Part shown: positions 52,931 to 61,629 of the stretch, in pieces | Numbering within the stretch: position 1 is the stretch's first letter | Layout: the number at the start of each line of letters is the position of its first letter | Source of the DNA: JBCCEJ01 sp039030335 | GTDB lineage: Bacteria; Pseudomonadota; Gammaproteobacteria; HK1 | Direction of reading: 5' to 3' | Assembly (NCBI GenBank): GCA_039030335.1 | Contig: JBCCEJ010000022.1 | Coordinates: 6,109-70,108 of the forward strand | DNA: 64,000 nt | Notes under the pieces: model-generated | Told to the model about the DNA's origin: nothing | Databases searched by the model: none | Seen by the model: the letters and a program-made list of their open reading frames with translations, nothing else | Made by a program: the position numbers and the translations under genes

Positions 52931-54100
52931 TCAGGCTTCGAGCCTGACCGTCAGGCGCTCGAGCATGGCGAGGCATGCTTCCAGCTGGCTGATGTCGACG
53001 AACTCGTCAGGCCGGTGCGCCTGTTCGATGCTGCCCGGGCCGCATACGACGGTCGAGATGCCGGCCGCCTGGAACAAACCTGCCTCGGTGCCGAATGACA
53101 CGACATCGGTCGTGTTGCTGCCGGTCAGCGCGCCGACCAGTTCGATGGCTTTCGAGTCCGGCTCGGGATCGAGACCAACGACGGCTGCGAAGGTCTCGGT
53201 CTGGATGTCGGCATCGGCGTAAACCGCGCGCATGGCCGGCAGCAGCTGGTCGCGGGCGTAGGCATCGATGCGTTCCATCACGTAGTCGGCGTCAGACTGT
53301 TTGAGCGGACGCATTTCCCATTCGATACGGCAGTCTTTGGCGATCACGTTCCGCGCGATTCCGCCCTCGATCTGGCCGACGCTCAACGTGGGCCAAGGCG
53401 GGTCGAACGGGCTGCCGGGCGGCACCCGATCGCGCAGATCGGCACCCAGTTCCAGCAGCCGGTGCAGGTACCGCACAGCGTATTCGATCGCGTTGACGCC
53501 CTGGTCCGGCAGTGATGCGTGTCCTTCCAGCCCACAGACGTGCGTCGTGAACTCGTAGCAGCCTTTGTGCCCTTCGATCATCCGCATGCTGGTCGGCTCA
53601 CCGATGATCGCGACCGATGGCCGTGGACCTGTGCGCATCAGTTCATCGATCAGCACCGGCGCGCCCAGACACCCGGTTTCCTCGTCGTACGTGAAGGCGA
53701 AATGGACCGGTTTCCGGAGTTGCCGGCTGGCGTAGTGCGGCCCCATCGCGAGCGCTGCGGCGAGGAATCCCTTCATGTCGCAGCTGCCCCGGCCGTACAC
53801 CCGGCCGTCATCGATGCGCGCCGCGAACGGGTCGCTGGTCCAGGCCTGGCCGGTGGTCGGTACGACATCGGTATGGCCCGACAGCACCACCCCGCCATCG
53901 GCGTCCGGACCCAGCGTCGCGAAGACGTTGGCCTTGCGGCCGTCTTCGCTGGTCGTGATGACCGTTCGGGCGCCGATGCGGCGCAGCTGCTCATCGAGAT
54001 AGCCGATCACGTCCAGATTGGATTCGCTGGACACACTCGGGTAGCTGATCAGCTGTGACAGGTGCGTCAGCGTGGCTTCCAGTTGAGCGGGTTCAGGCAT
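52931..54100 (-). CDS. argE: ArgE-type M20 acetylornithine deacetylase
   Basis: 389 residues from ATG 54100 (MPEPAQLEATLTHL). M20 metal motifs are VVLSGHTDVVPTTGQ, YGRGSCDMKGFLAAALA, FAFTYDEETGCLGAPVLI and AIIGEPTSMRMIEGHKGCYEF. HASLPDQGVNAIEY is the dimerisation-domain His region. These are close to ArgE, which hydrolyses N2-acetylornithine to ornithine. Because it follows the DoeA-like gene by only 4 nt it might deacetylate another N-acetyl diamino acid, though ectoine pathways normally use an AstE-type DoeB instead (inference). It is cytoplasmic. Confidence 0.85.
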   Translation of the reverse strand: MPEPAQLEATLTHLSQLISYPSVSSESNLDVIGYLDEQLRRIGARTVITTSEDGRKANVFATLGPDADGGVVLSGHTDVVPTTGQAWTSDPFAARIDDGRVYGRGSCDMKGFLAAALAMGPHYASRQLRKPVHFAFTYDEETGCLGAPVLIDELMRTGPRPSVAIIGEPTSMRMIEGHKGCYEFTTHVCGLEGHASLPDQGVNAIEYAVRYLHRLLELGADLRDRVPPGSPFDPPWPTLSVGQIEGGIARNVIAKDCRIEWEMRPLKQSDADYVMERIDAYARDQLLPAMRAVYADADIQTETFAAVVGLDPEPDSKAIELVGALTGSNTTDVVSFGTEAGLFQAAGISTVVCGPGSIEQAHRPDEFVDISQLEACLAMLERLTVRLEA

Positions 54101-54104
54101 GCGA

Positions 54105-55295
54105 TCAGTCTCTGACGAAAAGTTCGCGGGGCACGTCAGCGAGCGGTTCAGCGGGCCCCTTGAGGCCCACCAGAATGCTCTCGGTGATTTCGAGCCCGAA
54201 GTCATCCAGCCAGAGCCCCGGCATGAAGTGAAACGTCATTCCGGGTTGCAGTTCCGTCTGGTCACTCGGCCGGATGCTGGCTGTGCGCTCACCCCAGTCG
54301 GGCGGATAACTCAGTCCGATCGCGTATCCGCACCGGCCTTCGCGGCGGATCCCGGCCCGTTCGAGCACACCGTAGAAGGCGCGCGCGATGTCGCCGGTCG
54401 TGTTGCCGGCGCGTGCCGCGTCGAGGCCCGCCTCAACGCCGTCGAGCACGGCCCGTTCGGCATCGCGTACCCTCTGCGGTGGCTTGCCGAGGTAGGCCGT
54501 CCGGCAAAGCGGCAAATGGTAGCGGCGGTGCACGCCGGCGATCTCGAAGAAGGTCCCGGCTCCGCGTTCCAGCGGTTTGTCGTTCCATGTGAGATGCGCC
54601 GCCGTTGCATCCAGCCCGGTGGGTAGCAGCGGCACGATGGCCGGATAGTCGCCGCCGGCATCCGCGGTGCCGCGAATTGCAGTCCTGTAGATCTCGGCGA
54701 CGAGGTCGTTCTTGCGTACACCCGGCGCAAAACGCGCCCGGATTTCGGCGTGCATCAATTCGACGATACGTGCGGCTTTGCGCATCAGCGCAATCTCCGC
54801 TGGGGATTTGATGATTCGCTGCCAGTTGACGAGCGCGGTCGCGTCTTGCCACCGAACGTCGGGTAGTTCCGTCTTCAGAGTCTCCCAGGCGGCCGCCGAG
54901 AAGTAGTAGTTCTCCATCTCGACGCCGATGCGGCTCCGCTCCAGCCCGCGGGCCTTCAGCGCATTCGCGAGATCCTGCATCGGATGGCGTTCGGTCGACT
55001 GCACGAAGTCATCGTGGTACCCGAGAATGTGGTCTTCATCCATGTAGACGGTCCGTCGCGCGCCAGCCGCATCCATGTTCCGGCCCCACCACAACGGTTC
55101 GTCATCCAGCGTTAGGACGACGCCCTGGTGGACGTAGAACGACCAGCCGTCGTAACCCGTCAGCCACGCCATGTTCGACGGGTCGCTTACCAGCAGCGCG
55201 TCGAGGCCGGCCTCCGCCATCGCCGTGCGCGTGTTGGCAAGCCGTGCCGCGTACTCGTTTCGAGTGAACGGCAAGTCGACGTCTGGCATCAGCAT
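54105..55295 (-). CDS. M24-fold hydrolase, ectoine hydrolase (DoeA/EutD)-like
   Basis: 396 residues with creatinase/prolidase fold. The start ATG 55295 or the second ATG 6 nt on; GGAGG precedes both. The N-terminal domain has LDALLVSDPSNMAWLTGYDGWSFYVHQ and MDEDHILGYHDDFVQSTERHP, which strongly recall DoeA/EutD. The five metal ligands of M24 peptidases are mostly missing: FFEIAGVHRRYHLPLCRT in place of the Asp pair, YAIGLSYPPDW at the His site and MTFHFMPGLW at the first Glu. DoeA also lacks metal. Ectoine hydrolase opens ectoine to N-acetyl-diaminobutyrate. A DoeB, DoeC or DoeD gene is not seen nearby. It precedes the ArgE gene by 4 nt. Confidence 0.75.
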   Translation of the reverse strand: MLMPDVDLPFTRNEYAARLANTRTAMAEAGLDALLVSDPSNMAWLTGYDGWSFYVHQGVVLTLDDEPLWWGRNMDAAGARRTVYMDEDHILGYHDDFVQSTERHPMQDLANALKARGLERSRIGVEMENYYFSAAAWETLKTELPDVRWQDATALVNWQRIIKSPAEIALMRKAARIVELMHAEIRARFAPGVRKNDLVAEIYRTAIRGTADAGGDYPAIVPLLPTGLDATAAHLTWNDKPLERGAGTFFEIAGVHRRYHLPLCRTAYLGKPPQRVRDAERAVLDGVEAGLDAARAGNTTGDIARAFYGVLERAGIRREGRCGYAIGLSYPPDWGERTASIRPSDQTELQPGMTFHFMPGLWLDDFGLEITESILVGLKGPAEPLADVPRELFVRD

Positions 55296-55360
55296 TCCCC
55301 TCCGGGTTTCGGACTGCTAGCCTATTTGCATTATCGTATCGAGCCATAAGGAGCCACACA

Positions 55361-55759
55361 GTGGCAAGCGACACCGACGGCATGCGGGAAATTCGCATGG
55401 ACGCCGACAATCTGTACATCGAAGAGATGATCACGGACATGGCGGCGGGCTCGATCCGGCGGCTCACGCCGATCAACGCTGATGGGAGCGCCGACACGAC
55501 GCGCCCGATCGTTTTCATGGGACAGGCGCAGGTGTTATCTGCGATGGGACCGTTGCCGCTTACTTTCGCACTGGAAGCTGAAGACCTGGCAGGCGCCGTT
55601 GAGATGTTCGCGGACGCCGCTGAAGAGGCCGTCAAGAAGATGGTCGAGGAGCTGAAAGAAATGCAGCGCCAGCAGGCTTCGCAGATCGTCGTCCCAGGTG
55701 CCGGCGGCGCTCCGCCGATGCCCGGTGCACCCGGCGGCGGGCGGTTCCAGCTCCGCTAG
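55361..55759 (+). CDS. Conserved hypothetical protein with proline/glycine-rich tail
   Basis: A 132-residue protein. GTG 55361 is chosen because AAGGAG lies 7 nt upstream. The body is MREIRMDADNLYIEEMITDMAAGSIRRLTPINADGSADTTRP, then a beta-strand region (IVFMGQAQVLSAMGPLPLTFALEAEDL). A charged helix follows (AVEMFADAAEEAVKKMVEELKEMQRQQ), and a flexible tail PGAGGAPPMPGAPGGG. I recognise the layout as a widespread small cytoplasmic family of unknown function, without a name I trust. It is divergent from the DoeA-like gene and followed by a likely terminator. Confidence 0.8.
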   Translation: MASDTDGMREIRMDADNLYIEEMITDMAAGSIRRLTPINADGSADTTRPIVFMGQAQVLSAMGPLPLTFALEAEDLAGAVEMFADAAEEAVKKMVEELKEMQRQQASQIVVPGAGGAPPMPGAPGGGRFQLR

Positions 55760-55766
55760 GTCATGA

Positions 55767-55806
55767 GCGGCGCGCTGATACGGCGCCGCGTCAGCTTCCG
55801 TTTTTG
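55767..55806 (+). terminator. Probable Rho-independent terminator
   Basis: GC-rich inverted repeats follow the 55759 stop: GCGGCGC with GCGCCGC, or GCTGA (55774-55778) with TCAGC (55791-55795). They are followed by TTCCGTTTTT. Which pairing wins is unclear, but stem plus T-tract supports termination. Confidence 0.5.
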
Positions 55807-55823
55807 TTGACCGCGGTGGTCAC

Positions 55824-57041
55824 TCAGGCAATCACGGCTTCCCCGGCGTAGATGTTCTGCTCGAAGGCCCGCAGGCGTTTGTGTACGGACATCAGCTCGA
55901 CGATGCGCGTCCACGAGTTGGCCAGGAACTGGAATGCGTTCTCGACCTGATTGAATGCGTTCAGGATCTGCTGAAACACGCCGAACGTGATGACCCCGGT
56001 GACGATCGTCGGGCCGAGGGCGATGAACGGTATGAACGTGGCTCCTTGCAGGTACGCATAGCGGGCTACGTTGAAGTACAGGTAGTGGAAGAAATAGCGG
56101 AAGTAGAACTCGCGCAGATTATCGAATAACTGCGTAGCGGTTGGTGGGTCCGCACGGCCATGATCGTCTTCCCCATAGACCAGTTCCTTCCGGTAGGCTG
56201 CCTCCACTTTCTGGTTCTCGAACTCCAGCCCCGGCAGCTTGAAGCCAACCGCCGCCAGCACCACGGTGCCAAGTGCTGCCGACAGGATCGCGAGATACAC
56301 GAGACCTTGTGACACATCGCCGAGCACAGGGTATTCGGTGACTTTTTCGGACAAGGTCCAAAGCAGGGGCAGGAACGCGATGAGCGTCATCACCGAGCGC
56401 ACGAAGCTCAATCCGAGCGTTTCCATGATCGCGGCAAATTTTTGGGTGTCTTCCTGAATGCGCTGCGAAGCGCCTTCGACGTTTCTCAGGATCGGCCAGA
56501 ACGACATGTAGTAGTCGTTCATTGCTTTGCGCCACCTGAACAGGTAGTGAGACGTAAAGAAGTCGAGTGCCACCAGAAACGTGATGTAGGGGACAAGCAC
56601 ATACATCGCGGTGAGCAACTGGTCGTAGTAGTCGGCCAGCGTGACGGTTTCGGGTTTCGTGAGTGCCCGCTGGATAAGGTCGTAGAAGTTGCCGTACCAG
56701 GTGTTCAGGAACACGCTGATCTGGACGCTGGCGTACGTTGAAAGCACCAGCCCTGTCGACCCGACAACAGACCACCAGTACCACTGATCGCGGCCCAGGA
56801 AGGCCCAGAGAACGCAAAACGTTGCCCCGGTCATGATGATGAACTGGTAGGTCCAGACCTTCTCCGGTGTGAAGAACGGCCGCCGTCCGCCCTCACCCGA
56901 CTCGAGATTGAGTCCGGCACCAATATTGATCAGTTCGCCCAGCGCGTCGCCGACGGTAAACCAGACGAGAAACGACAGCGCCGTCCAGCCCAATGCGGAC
57001 AGAAAAAACACCTTGGGATTGGGAAAGAAAGATCGGAACAT
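55824..57041 (-). CDS. sbmA: SbmA/BacA-family peptide transporter
   Basis: 405 residues from ATG 57041 (MFRSFFPNPKVFFLSALGW), the same length as E. coli SbmA (406). Seven or so helices are visible, including FFLSALGWTALSFLVWFTVG, YQFIIMTGATFCVLWAFLGR and GLVLSTYASVQISVFLNTWYGNFYDLIQRAL. YDQLLTAMYVLVPYITFLVALDFFTSHYLFRWRKAMNDYYMSFW is the core SbmA/BacA stretch. The proton-driven family takes up peptides such as microcin J25 (a lasso peptide), bleomycin and proline-rich peptides. Since a lasso cluster lies 19 kb away, a link is tempting but not shown. No partner genes adjoin. Confidence 0.9.
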   Translation of the reverse strand: MFRSFFPNPKVFFLSALGWTALSFLVWFTVGDALGELINIGAGLNLESGEGGRRPFFTPEKVWTYQFIIMTGATFCVLWAFLGRDQWYWWSVVGSTGLVLSTYASVQISVFLNTWYGNFYDLIQRALTKPETVTLADYYDQLLTAMYVLVPYITFLVALDFFTSHYLFRWRKAMNDYYMSFWPILRNVEGASQRIQEDTQKFAAIMETLGLSFVRSVMTLIAFLPLLWTLSEKVTEYPVLGDVSQGLVYLAILSAALGTVVLAAVGFKLPGLEFENQKVEAAYRKELVYGEDDHGRADPPTATQLFDNLREFYFRYFFHYLYFNVARYAYLQGATFIPFIALGPTIVTGVITFGVFQQILNAFNQVENAFQFLANSWTRIVELMSVHKRLRAFEQNIYAGEAVIA

Positions 57042-57353
57042 GCCGGGGTCGCCTTGTGTCGAATTTGGAGCGTTTCGCGGCGGTAGCCTCTGGACATGCC
57101 TGCCGGCGTATGCACGCTGAGCGTACTGACCGGATCGCGAACAGCTGGGTGCAGACAGCCGGGCCGGCTGGTGCAAGTCGTAAACCTGGGGGGATTAGAC
57201 GCGCGCAATGGTAACAGGGTTCACGGATCGGCCCCGGAAAGTCCGATTACGATTTTGTAACGCGCCCGCCTTCGCGTGTCTGAGCGATCCGGCAACCCTT
57301 GGGATGCCGCTCGCCTGGCACTGCGCGAGCTCCCCACCAATGAAGCAACACCA

Positions 57354-58550
57354 ATGACGAACCCGCTACTGGCCGAGGCATGGTCGCTGAACGATGAGGT
57401 CGTCCGGCTCCGGCGACGCATCCACCAGTTCCCGGAACTCGGCAACCATCTGCCATTAACGCGCGCCGCCGTCCTCGAAAGCCTGAACGGTCTCGATATA
57501 GACGTGCACCTGTCGAACGCGACGAGCGGCGTGGTCGCCATCATGCGCGGTGCGCATAGCGGTCCGACCCTGCTCCTGCGTGGCGACATGGATGCGCTGC
57601 CGATGCCTGAACATACCGGTTTGTCGTTTGCATCCGAGCACGAAGGCTGTATGCATGCCTGCGGCCACGACGCGCACACGGCCATGCTGACGGGGGCCGT
57701 CAAGCTGCTCGCGCGCCGCCGCTCGGAACTGCACGGGAACGTGGTTTTCATGTTTCAGCCGGGTGAAGAAGGGCCGGGTGGCGCGGGACCGATGATCGAA
57801 GAAGGGCTGCTCGACGTTGCCGGCAAGGCGGATGCCGCGTTTGCCATTCACATCTTCCCCAATCTCACAGCGGGGCATGTCATGACGCGGCCGGGCCCGA
57901 TGCTGGCTTCGGCCGACACGGTGACCATCCGGATCATTGGGAAGGGCGGCCATGGCTCCATGCCCTATGACGCGCTGGATCCGGTGCCGGTCGCTTGCAC
58001 ACTGGTGAACGAACTGCAGAACTTTGTCACGCGCCGCTTCAGCGTATTCGACCCGGTGGTCATCACGGTCGGTCGGATCGTTGCTGGCACGGTCGATAAC
58101 GTGATCCCCGAACATGCCGAGATGGGCATCACGCTCAGGACCTTTAGCGCCGAAGCCAAAACAACCGCCCACGCCGGGATCCGGCGCATTGCCGAACACA
58201 TTGCGGCCGCCTACGAGATGCGCGCGGAAGTAGATATCGGCAACGGCTATCCGGCAACGATTAACGACGCACAGTTCGTGGAGCGTTTTGGCGCCATCGC
58301 GCGCAGTGTCGTCGGTGATGATGGGTACGCGGAGACCGAGCACCCGCTGATGGCGGCGGAAGACTTTTCCCTGGTGCTGCAACGGAGTCCCGGCTGTATG
58401 GCGATGCTCGGCACCGCGCCGGACGATATCGACCCGGCTGATGCTCCAGCCTGTCATTCCACCCGGATGTCGTTGAACGAGCAGGCGTTGCCGGTTGGCG
58501 TCGCATTGCACGCGGCCGTTGCGCTCGACTACCTGTCAGCGCCCGATTGA
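57354..58550 (+). CDS. M20D amidohydrolase (hippurate/IAA-amino acid hydrolase-like)
   Basis: 398 residues from ATG 57354 (MTNPLLAEAWSL); a GTG 26 codons upstream is possible but gives an atypical N-terminus. Metal-binding motifs are intact: RRRIHQFPELGNHL, LLRGDMDALPMPE, HEGCMHACGHDAHTAML and FQPGEEGPGGAGPM, and MAAEDFSLVLQ near the end. CACHSTRMSLNEQALPVG-like ending. It hydrolyses N-acyl amino acids in the cytosol, with broad specificity possible. It is followed 11 nt later by a small unknown gene on the same strand. Confidence 0.9.
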   Translation: MTNPLLAEAWSLNDEVVRLRRRIHQFPELGNHLPLTRAAVLESLNGLDIDVHLSNATSGVVAIMRGAHSGPTLLLRGDMDALPMPEHTGLSFASEHEGCMHACGHDAHTAMLTGAVKLLARRRSELHGNVVFMFQPGEEGPGGAGPMIEEGLLDVAGKADAAFAIHIFPNLTAGHVMTRPGPMLASADTVTIRIIGKGGHGSMPYDALDPVPVACTLVNELQNFVTRRFSVFDPVVITVGRIVAGTVDNVIPEHAEMGITLRTFSAEAKTTAHAGIRRIAEHIAAAYEMRAEVDIGNGYPATINDAQFVERFGAIARSVVGDDGYAETEHPLMAAEDFSLVLQRSPGCMAMLGTAPDDIDPADAPACHSTRMSLNEQALPVGVALHAAVALDYLSAPD

Positions 58551-58561
58551 GCACCCGGTCG

Positions 58562-58876
58562 ATGGATTTTGATCAGTTTGTCGCTTCGCTCGGTCAGCAG
58601 GCGCCGCCGGTCGAGGCAAATGTCGCGCTCCGTGCCCTTTGGTATGACGCGAACGGCCGCGACGACAGCGCCATGCGTGCGGCGAAGTCTGACGATAACT
58701 ACGCCACTTTGCGCGTACGCGCTTACCTGTATCGAAAGGATGGTGACGAGCGCGCGGCCAGGCGTGCGTACTGGCAGGCAGGGGTCGAGCCATGGTCTGG
58801 ATCGCACCAGGCCGAGTGGGAGGACATCGCACGCGCCGTCATGATTGAAACCATCGTTGAACGTTCCTACCTGTAG
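58562..58876 (+). CDS. Hypothetical protein
   Basis: A 104-residue protein from ATG 58562 (MDFDQFVASLGQQAPPVEANVALRALWYDANGRDD). It is all-helical by appearance, acidic and basic in alternation, with YLYRKDGDERAARRAYWQAG and WSGSHQAEWEDIARAVM, somewhat like a tetratricopeptide or a small cytosolic adaptor. No family is recognised. It lies 11 nt after the M20 hydrolase and 36 nt before tldD on the same strand, so it is probably co-transcribed. Coding character is supported by sensible composition and spacing only. Confidence 0.65.
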   Translation: MDFDQFVASLGQQAPPVEANVALRALWYDANGRDDSAMRAAKSDDNYATLRVRAYLYRKDGDERAARRAYWQAGVEPWSGSHQAEWEDIARAVMIETIVERSYL

Positions 58877-58912
58877 CGCATTGCTACCTCGAGGCCCGCG
58901 GGAGGCCCGCAT

Positions 58913-60304
58913 ATGAGTGCCATTAAGGAGATGAACCCGGCGGGTTACGCCAACCGGTTCGCAGGTTACACAGAGCTCAGAATGCAGCGTAACGCAAGCA
59001 CCAACGTCACGCTGTTGAACGGTGATCTGACCGGCAATGCCAGAGCGCAGCACAGCGGCGTCAGCGCACGTGTATTCAAAGACGGTATCTGGGGCTTTGC
59101 CTCGCGCCCCGAACTCGACGAGGCGCAAGTGCTCGCAACGATCGACGATGCCACCGCAAATGCGCGCTTTCTGGCGAGACGAAGCGGTCGTGCGGGCTCG
59201 ACGCTGAGCGTCGACCGGGCTGAATGTAACGTCGACTTCTCAACGGCTGGTCCCCGGCGCACGCAGGCCGAAACCGTCGACTTCCTTAACACGCTGGATG
59301 CGCACATTACCTCGACCTACCCCGGCCTCAAGTCCCGCATTGTCCAGCTCGCCGATCTCGATATGGAGAAGCAGTTCTGCAACTCCGACGGGTCTAGCGC
59401 ATATTCGAATATCACGCGTTCGCTGGTGATCGTAAGTCTCGTACGTACCAACGCGGCCGGTGAGCCGGTCACGGTTCGCAAGGCGTTCGGAGGGCGTGGA
59501 CAGTTCGAAGATGTCTTCGCCCGTCCATCGGAACTCTACGACGACATCGCCGGGCTGCACGGGCATCTCGTCAATAAGGTCGACGCGGTGGTACCGCGCG
59601 CCGGGGTGCACGACGTCATCATGGATTCCGAGCTGGCCGGAATTCTGGCGCACGAGGCGATCGGTCATACGACTGAAGCCGACCTCGTTCGTGAAGGCTC
59701 CGTGGCTGGCGATTACGTCGGCAAGCAGGTCGCGAGCCCGCTCGTATCGATGGTCGACTATGCCCACACCCGCGACGGCGAAACTCTGCCGGTGCCGGTC
59801 TACGTCGACGACGAAGGGGTAACGGGTCGCGATGTCTGGCTTATCAAAGACGGCATCCTGCAAGACTTCATGCACAACAAAGAGAGTGCCCACCACTTCT
59901 CGCATGAACTGACGGGTAACGCGCGGGCCTACCAGTTCTTTGATGAACCGCTTATCCGCATGCGCAACACGGCGATTCTGCCCGGGCGCGACAAACTCGA
60001 AGACATGATCGCGAGTGTCGAAGATGGCTACTACCTGATGTGGCCATCCAACGGGCAGGCTGATTCGACTTCGGAGTTCATGTTCGGCATCAGCCTCGGT
60101 TACGAGATCAAGGAGGGCAAGCTGGGTCGCGCGATCACGGACACCACTATCTCTGGCGTCGCCTTCGACATGTTGAAGACGGTGACGATGGTGTCTGACG
60201 AAATGAACTGGGGTTGTGCCGGGATGTGCGGCAAGAAGCAGATCATTCCGGTCGGTATGGGTGGTCCGGCCATTCGATGCCGGATTCACGTTGGCGGGGA
60301 GTAA
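58913..60304 (+). CDS. tldD: TldD-type metalloprotease subunit
   Basis: A 463-residue TldD/PmbA-family protein. The active-site HEAIGH (247-252) lies in LAGILAHEAIGHTTEADLV, followed by MRNTAILPGRDKLEDMIA and GCAGMCGKKQIIPVGMGGP, which ends the protein. TldD with TldE forms a Zn-dependent protease that cleaves unfolded or small peptides, including RiPP leader peptides such as that of microcin B17, and matures the CcdB antitoxin system. Length is slightly shorter than E. coli TldD. It is followed by tldE after 7 nt. Confidence 0.92.
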   Translation: MSAIKEMNPAGYANRFAGYTELRMQRNASTNVTLLNGDLTGNARAQHSGVSARVFKDGIWGFASRPELDEAQVLATIDDATANARFLARRSGRAGSTLSVDRAECNVDFSTAGPRRTQAETVDFLNTLDAHITSTYPGLKSRIVQLADLDMEKQFCNSDGSSAYSNITRSLVIVSLVRTNAAGEPVTVRKAFGGRGQFEDVFARPSELYDDIAGLHGHLVNKVDAVVPRAGVHDVIMDSELAGILAHEAIGHTTEADLVREGSVAGDYVGKQVASPLVSMVDYAHTRDGETLPVPVYVDDEGVTGRDVWLIKDGILQDFMHNKESAHHFSHELTGNARAYQFFDEPLIRMRNTAILPGRDKLEDMIASVEDGYYLMWPSNGQADSTSEFMFGISLGYEIKEGKLGRAITDTTISGVAFDMLKTVTMVSDEMNWGCAGMCGKKQIIPVGMGGPAIRCRIHVGGE

Positions 60305-60311
60305 ACAACGA

Positions 60312-61586
60312 ATGCACGAAGCTGTACTGGAGCAGAGTCTCGAACGTCTGCGCAGCCGTGGGTTTGCGCACGCCGAAGCGCGTATCAGCGCGAATGACAA
60401 AGATGAGCTGCAAGCCGAGTTCAACACGCCGAGCATGCTGCGCTCGGTCGCGAACGTGTCCCTGGTCTTGTCGGGTCTGGTCGACGACAAGCGCGCAACC
60501 GTGTCGGTTAACAAGCTGGACGATGACAGTGTCGTGGAGGCCGTCGAAGAACTGTGGCTGTCGGCGCAGGCCGCGCCGGCTGACACTGCTAATGCGATCG
60601 CACAGTCGCAGCCGGCCGCCGAATTCAGCTTTGGGGATCAGAGTGCCGATCTCGACCGCATGTGCGACCGGCTGGACGAGTTTCTGGACTACACGGTGAA
60701 TACCCACCCCAGTCTGACGCTCGGGATCGCCGGCGTCTCGCATACGCGGGTACACACGCACTACGCAAATACAAATGGCGTTTCGTTGAAAGCGCGGCGG
60801 GGTCGCTACGATGCGCAGGCCATGTTTACGGCCAAAGAAGGCGAAGACGTATCGTCGTTCAGCTATTCCGGCGTCAGCATGAAGAGGCTCGACCGCCCCA
60901 TCGCCGAGACCGCTTCGTTCGCCAGGCTGATGACCAATTCGGTTGAACAGATTCGCACGCGCAAGGTGCCGCAAAAGTTCACGGGCGATCTGGTTATCAC
61001 GCCCGACTGTGTTGGGTCGTTCATGGGCTTTCTGCTCGGCAATATCGGCAACGGACCGATGATCGCGGGCACGTCGGTCTACGCCGGGCGGCTCGGTGAG
61101 CAGGTGGCGTCAGAAGCACTGACGCTGCGCTCGAGGCCGCTCGATCAGCCGGGCGGTCATTTCCTGACCGGCGACGGCTATCCAGCCGAGAATGCCACTA
61201 TCGTAGAAGCTGGCACCCTCAAGTCTTATCTGCTGGACCTCTACGGCTCGCGCAAAACTGGACACGGCCAGAGCCGCTCAGGCGGCTGCTGGCTGGTCGA
61301 ACCCGGACAGATGAGCGTGGCCGAGATGATCGCGAGCGTCAGGCAAGGTGTTTTAATCTCGCGATTCTCAGGTGGTCGTCCGAGCGAGAAAGGTGATTTC
61401 TCAGGCGTTGCCAAGAACAGCTACTACATCGAAGACGGCGTGGTGCAGTACCCGATCAGCGAGACGATGGTGAGCGGGAACCTCGCGCAGCTGCTGCGTG
61501 ATATCGAAGGCATGTCGAAGGAGACAGCGGACTTCGGCGCGTCCTGCTACCCATGGATCAAGGTCGGGGGGCTCGGTATCTCCTGA
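60312..61586 (+). CDS. pmbA: TldE/PmbA-type subunit
   Basis: 424 residues from ATG 60312 (MHEAVLEQSLERLRSRGFAHAEARIS); GGGAG lies 10 nt ahead, and longer in-frame starts overlap tldD. It has the TldE hallmarks LTLGIAGVSHTRVHTHYANTNGV, GPMIAGTSVYAGRLGEQVASE, RPLDQPGGHFLTGDGYPAENATIVEAGTLKSYLLDLYGS and NSYYIEDGVVQYPISETMVSGNLAQLL. TldE lacks the HExxxH and partners TldD in the heterodimer. The pair is encoded in tandem here (unlike E. coli). Confidence 0.92.
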   Translation: MHEAVLEQSLERLRSRGFAHAEARISANDKDELQAEFNTPSMLRSVANVSLVLSGLVDDKRATVSVNKLDDDSVVEAVEELWLSAQAAPADTANAIAQSQPAAEFSFGDQSADLDRMCDRLDEFLDYTVNTHPSLTLGIAGVSHTRVHTHYANTNGVSLKARRGRYDAQAMFTAKEGEDVSSFSYSGVSMKRLDRPIAETASFARLMTNSVEQIRTRKVPQKFTGDLVITPDCVGSFMGFLLGNIGNGPMIAGTSVYAGRLGEQVASEALTLRSRPLDQPGGHFLTGDGYPAENATIVEAGTLKSYLLDLYGSRKTGHGQSRSGGCWLVEPGQMSVAEMIASVRQGVLISRFSGGRPSEKGDFSGVAKNSYYIEDGVVQYPISETMVSGNLAQLLRDIEGMSKETADFGASCYPWIKVGGLGIS

Positions 61587-61629
61587 CCCTTGTGCGCATG
61601 GCCCGGCGGTTGGACCGCCGGGAGCCCGA

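Noticed and set aside
52931..54100. Calling the M20 enzyme DoeB
   Set aside because: DoeB belongs to the AstE/aspartoacylase family; this protein has M20/ArgE metal motifs.
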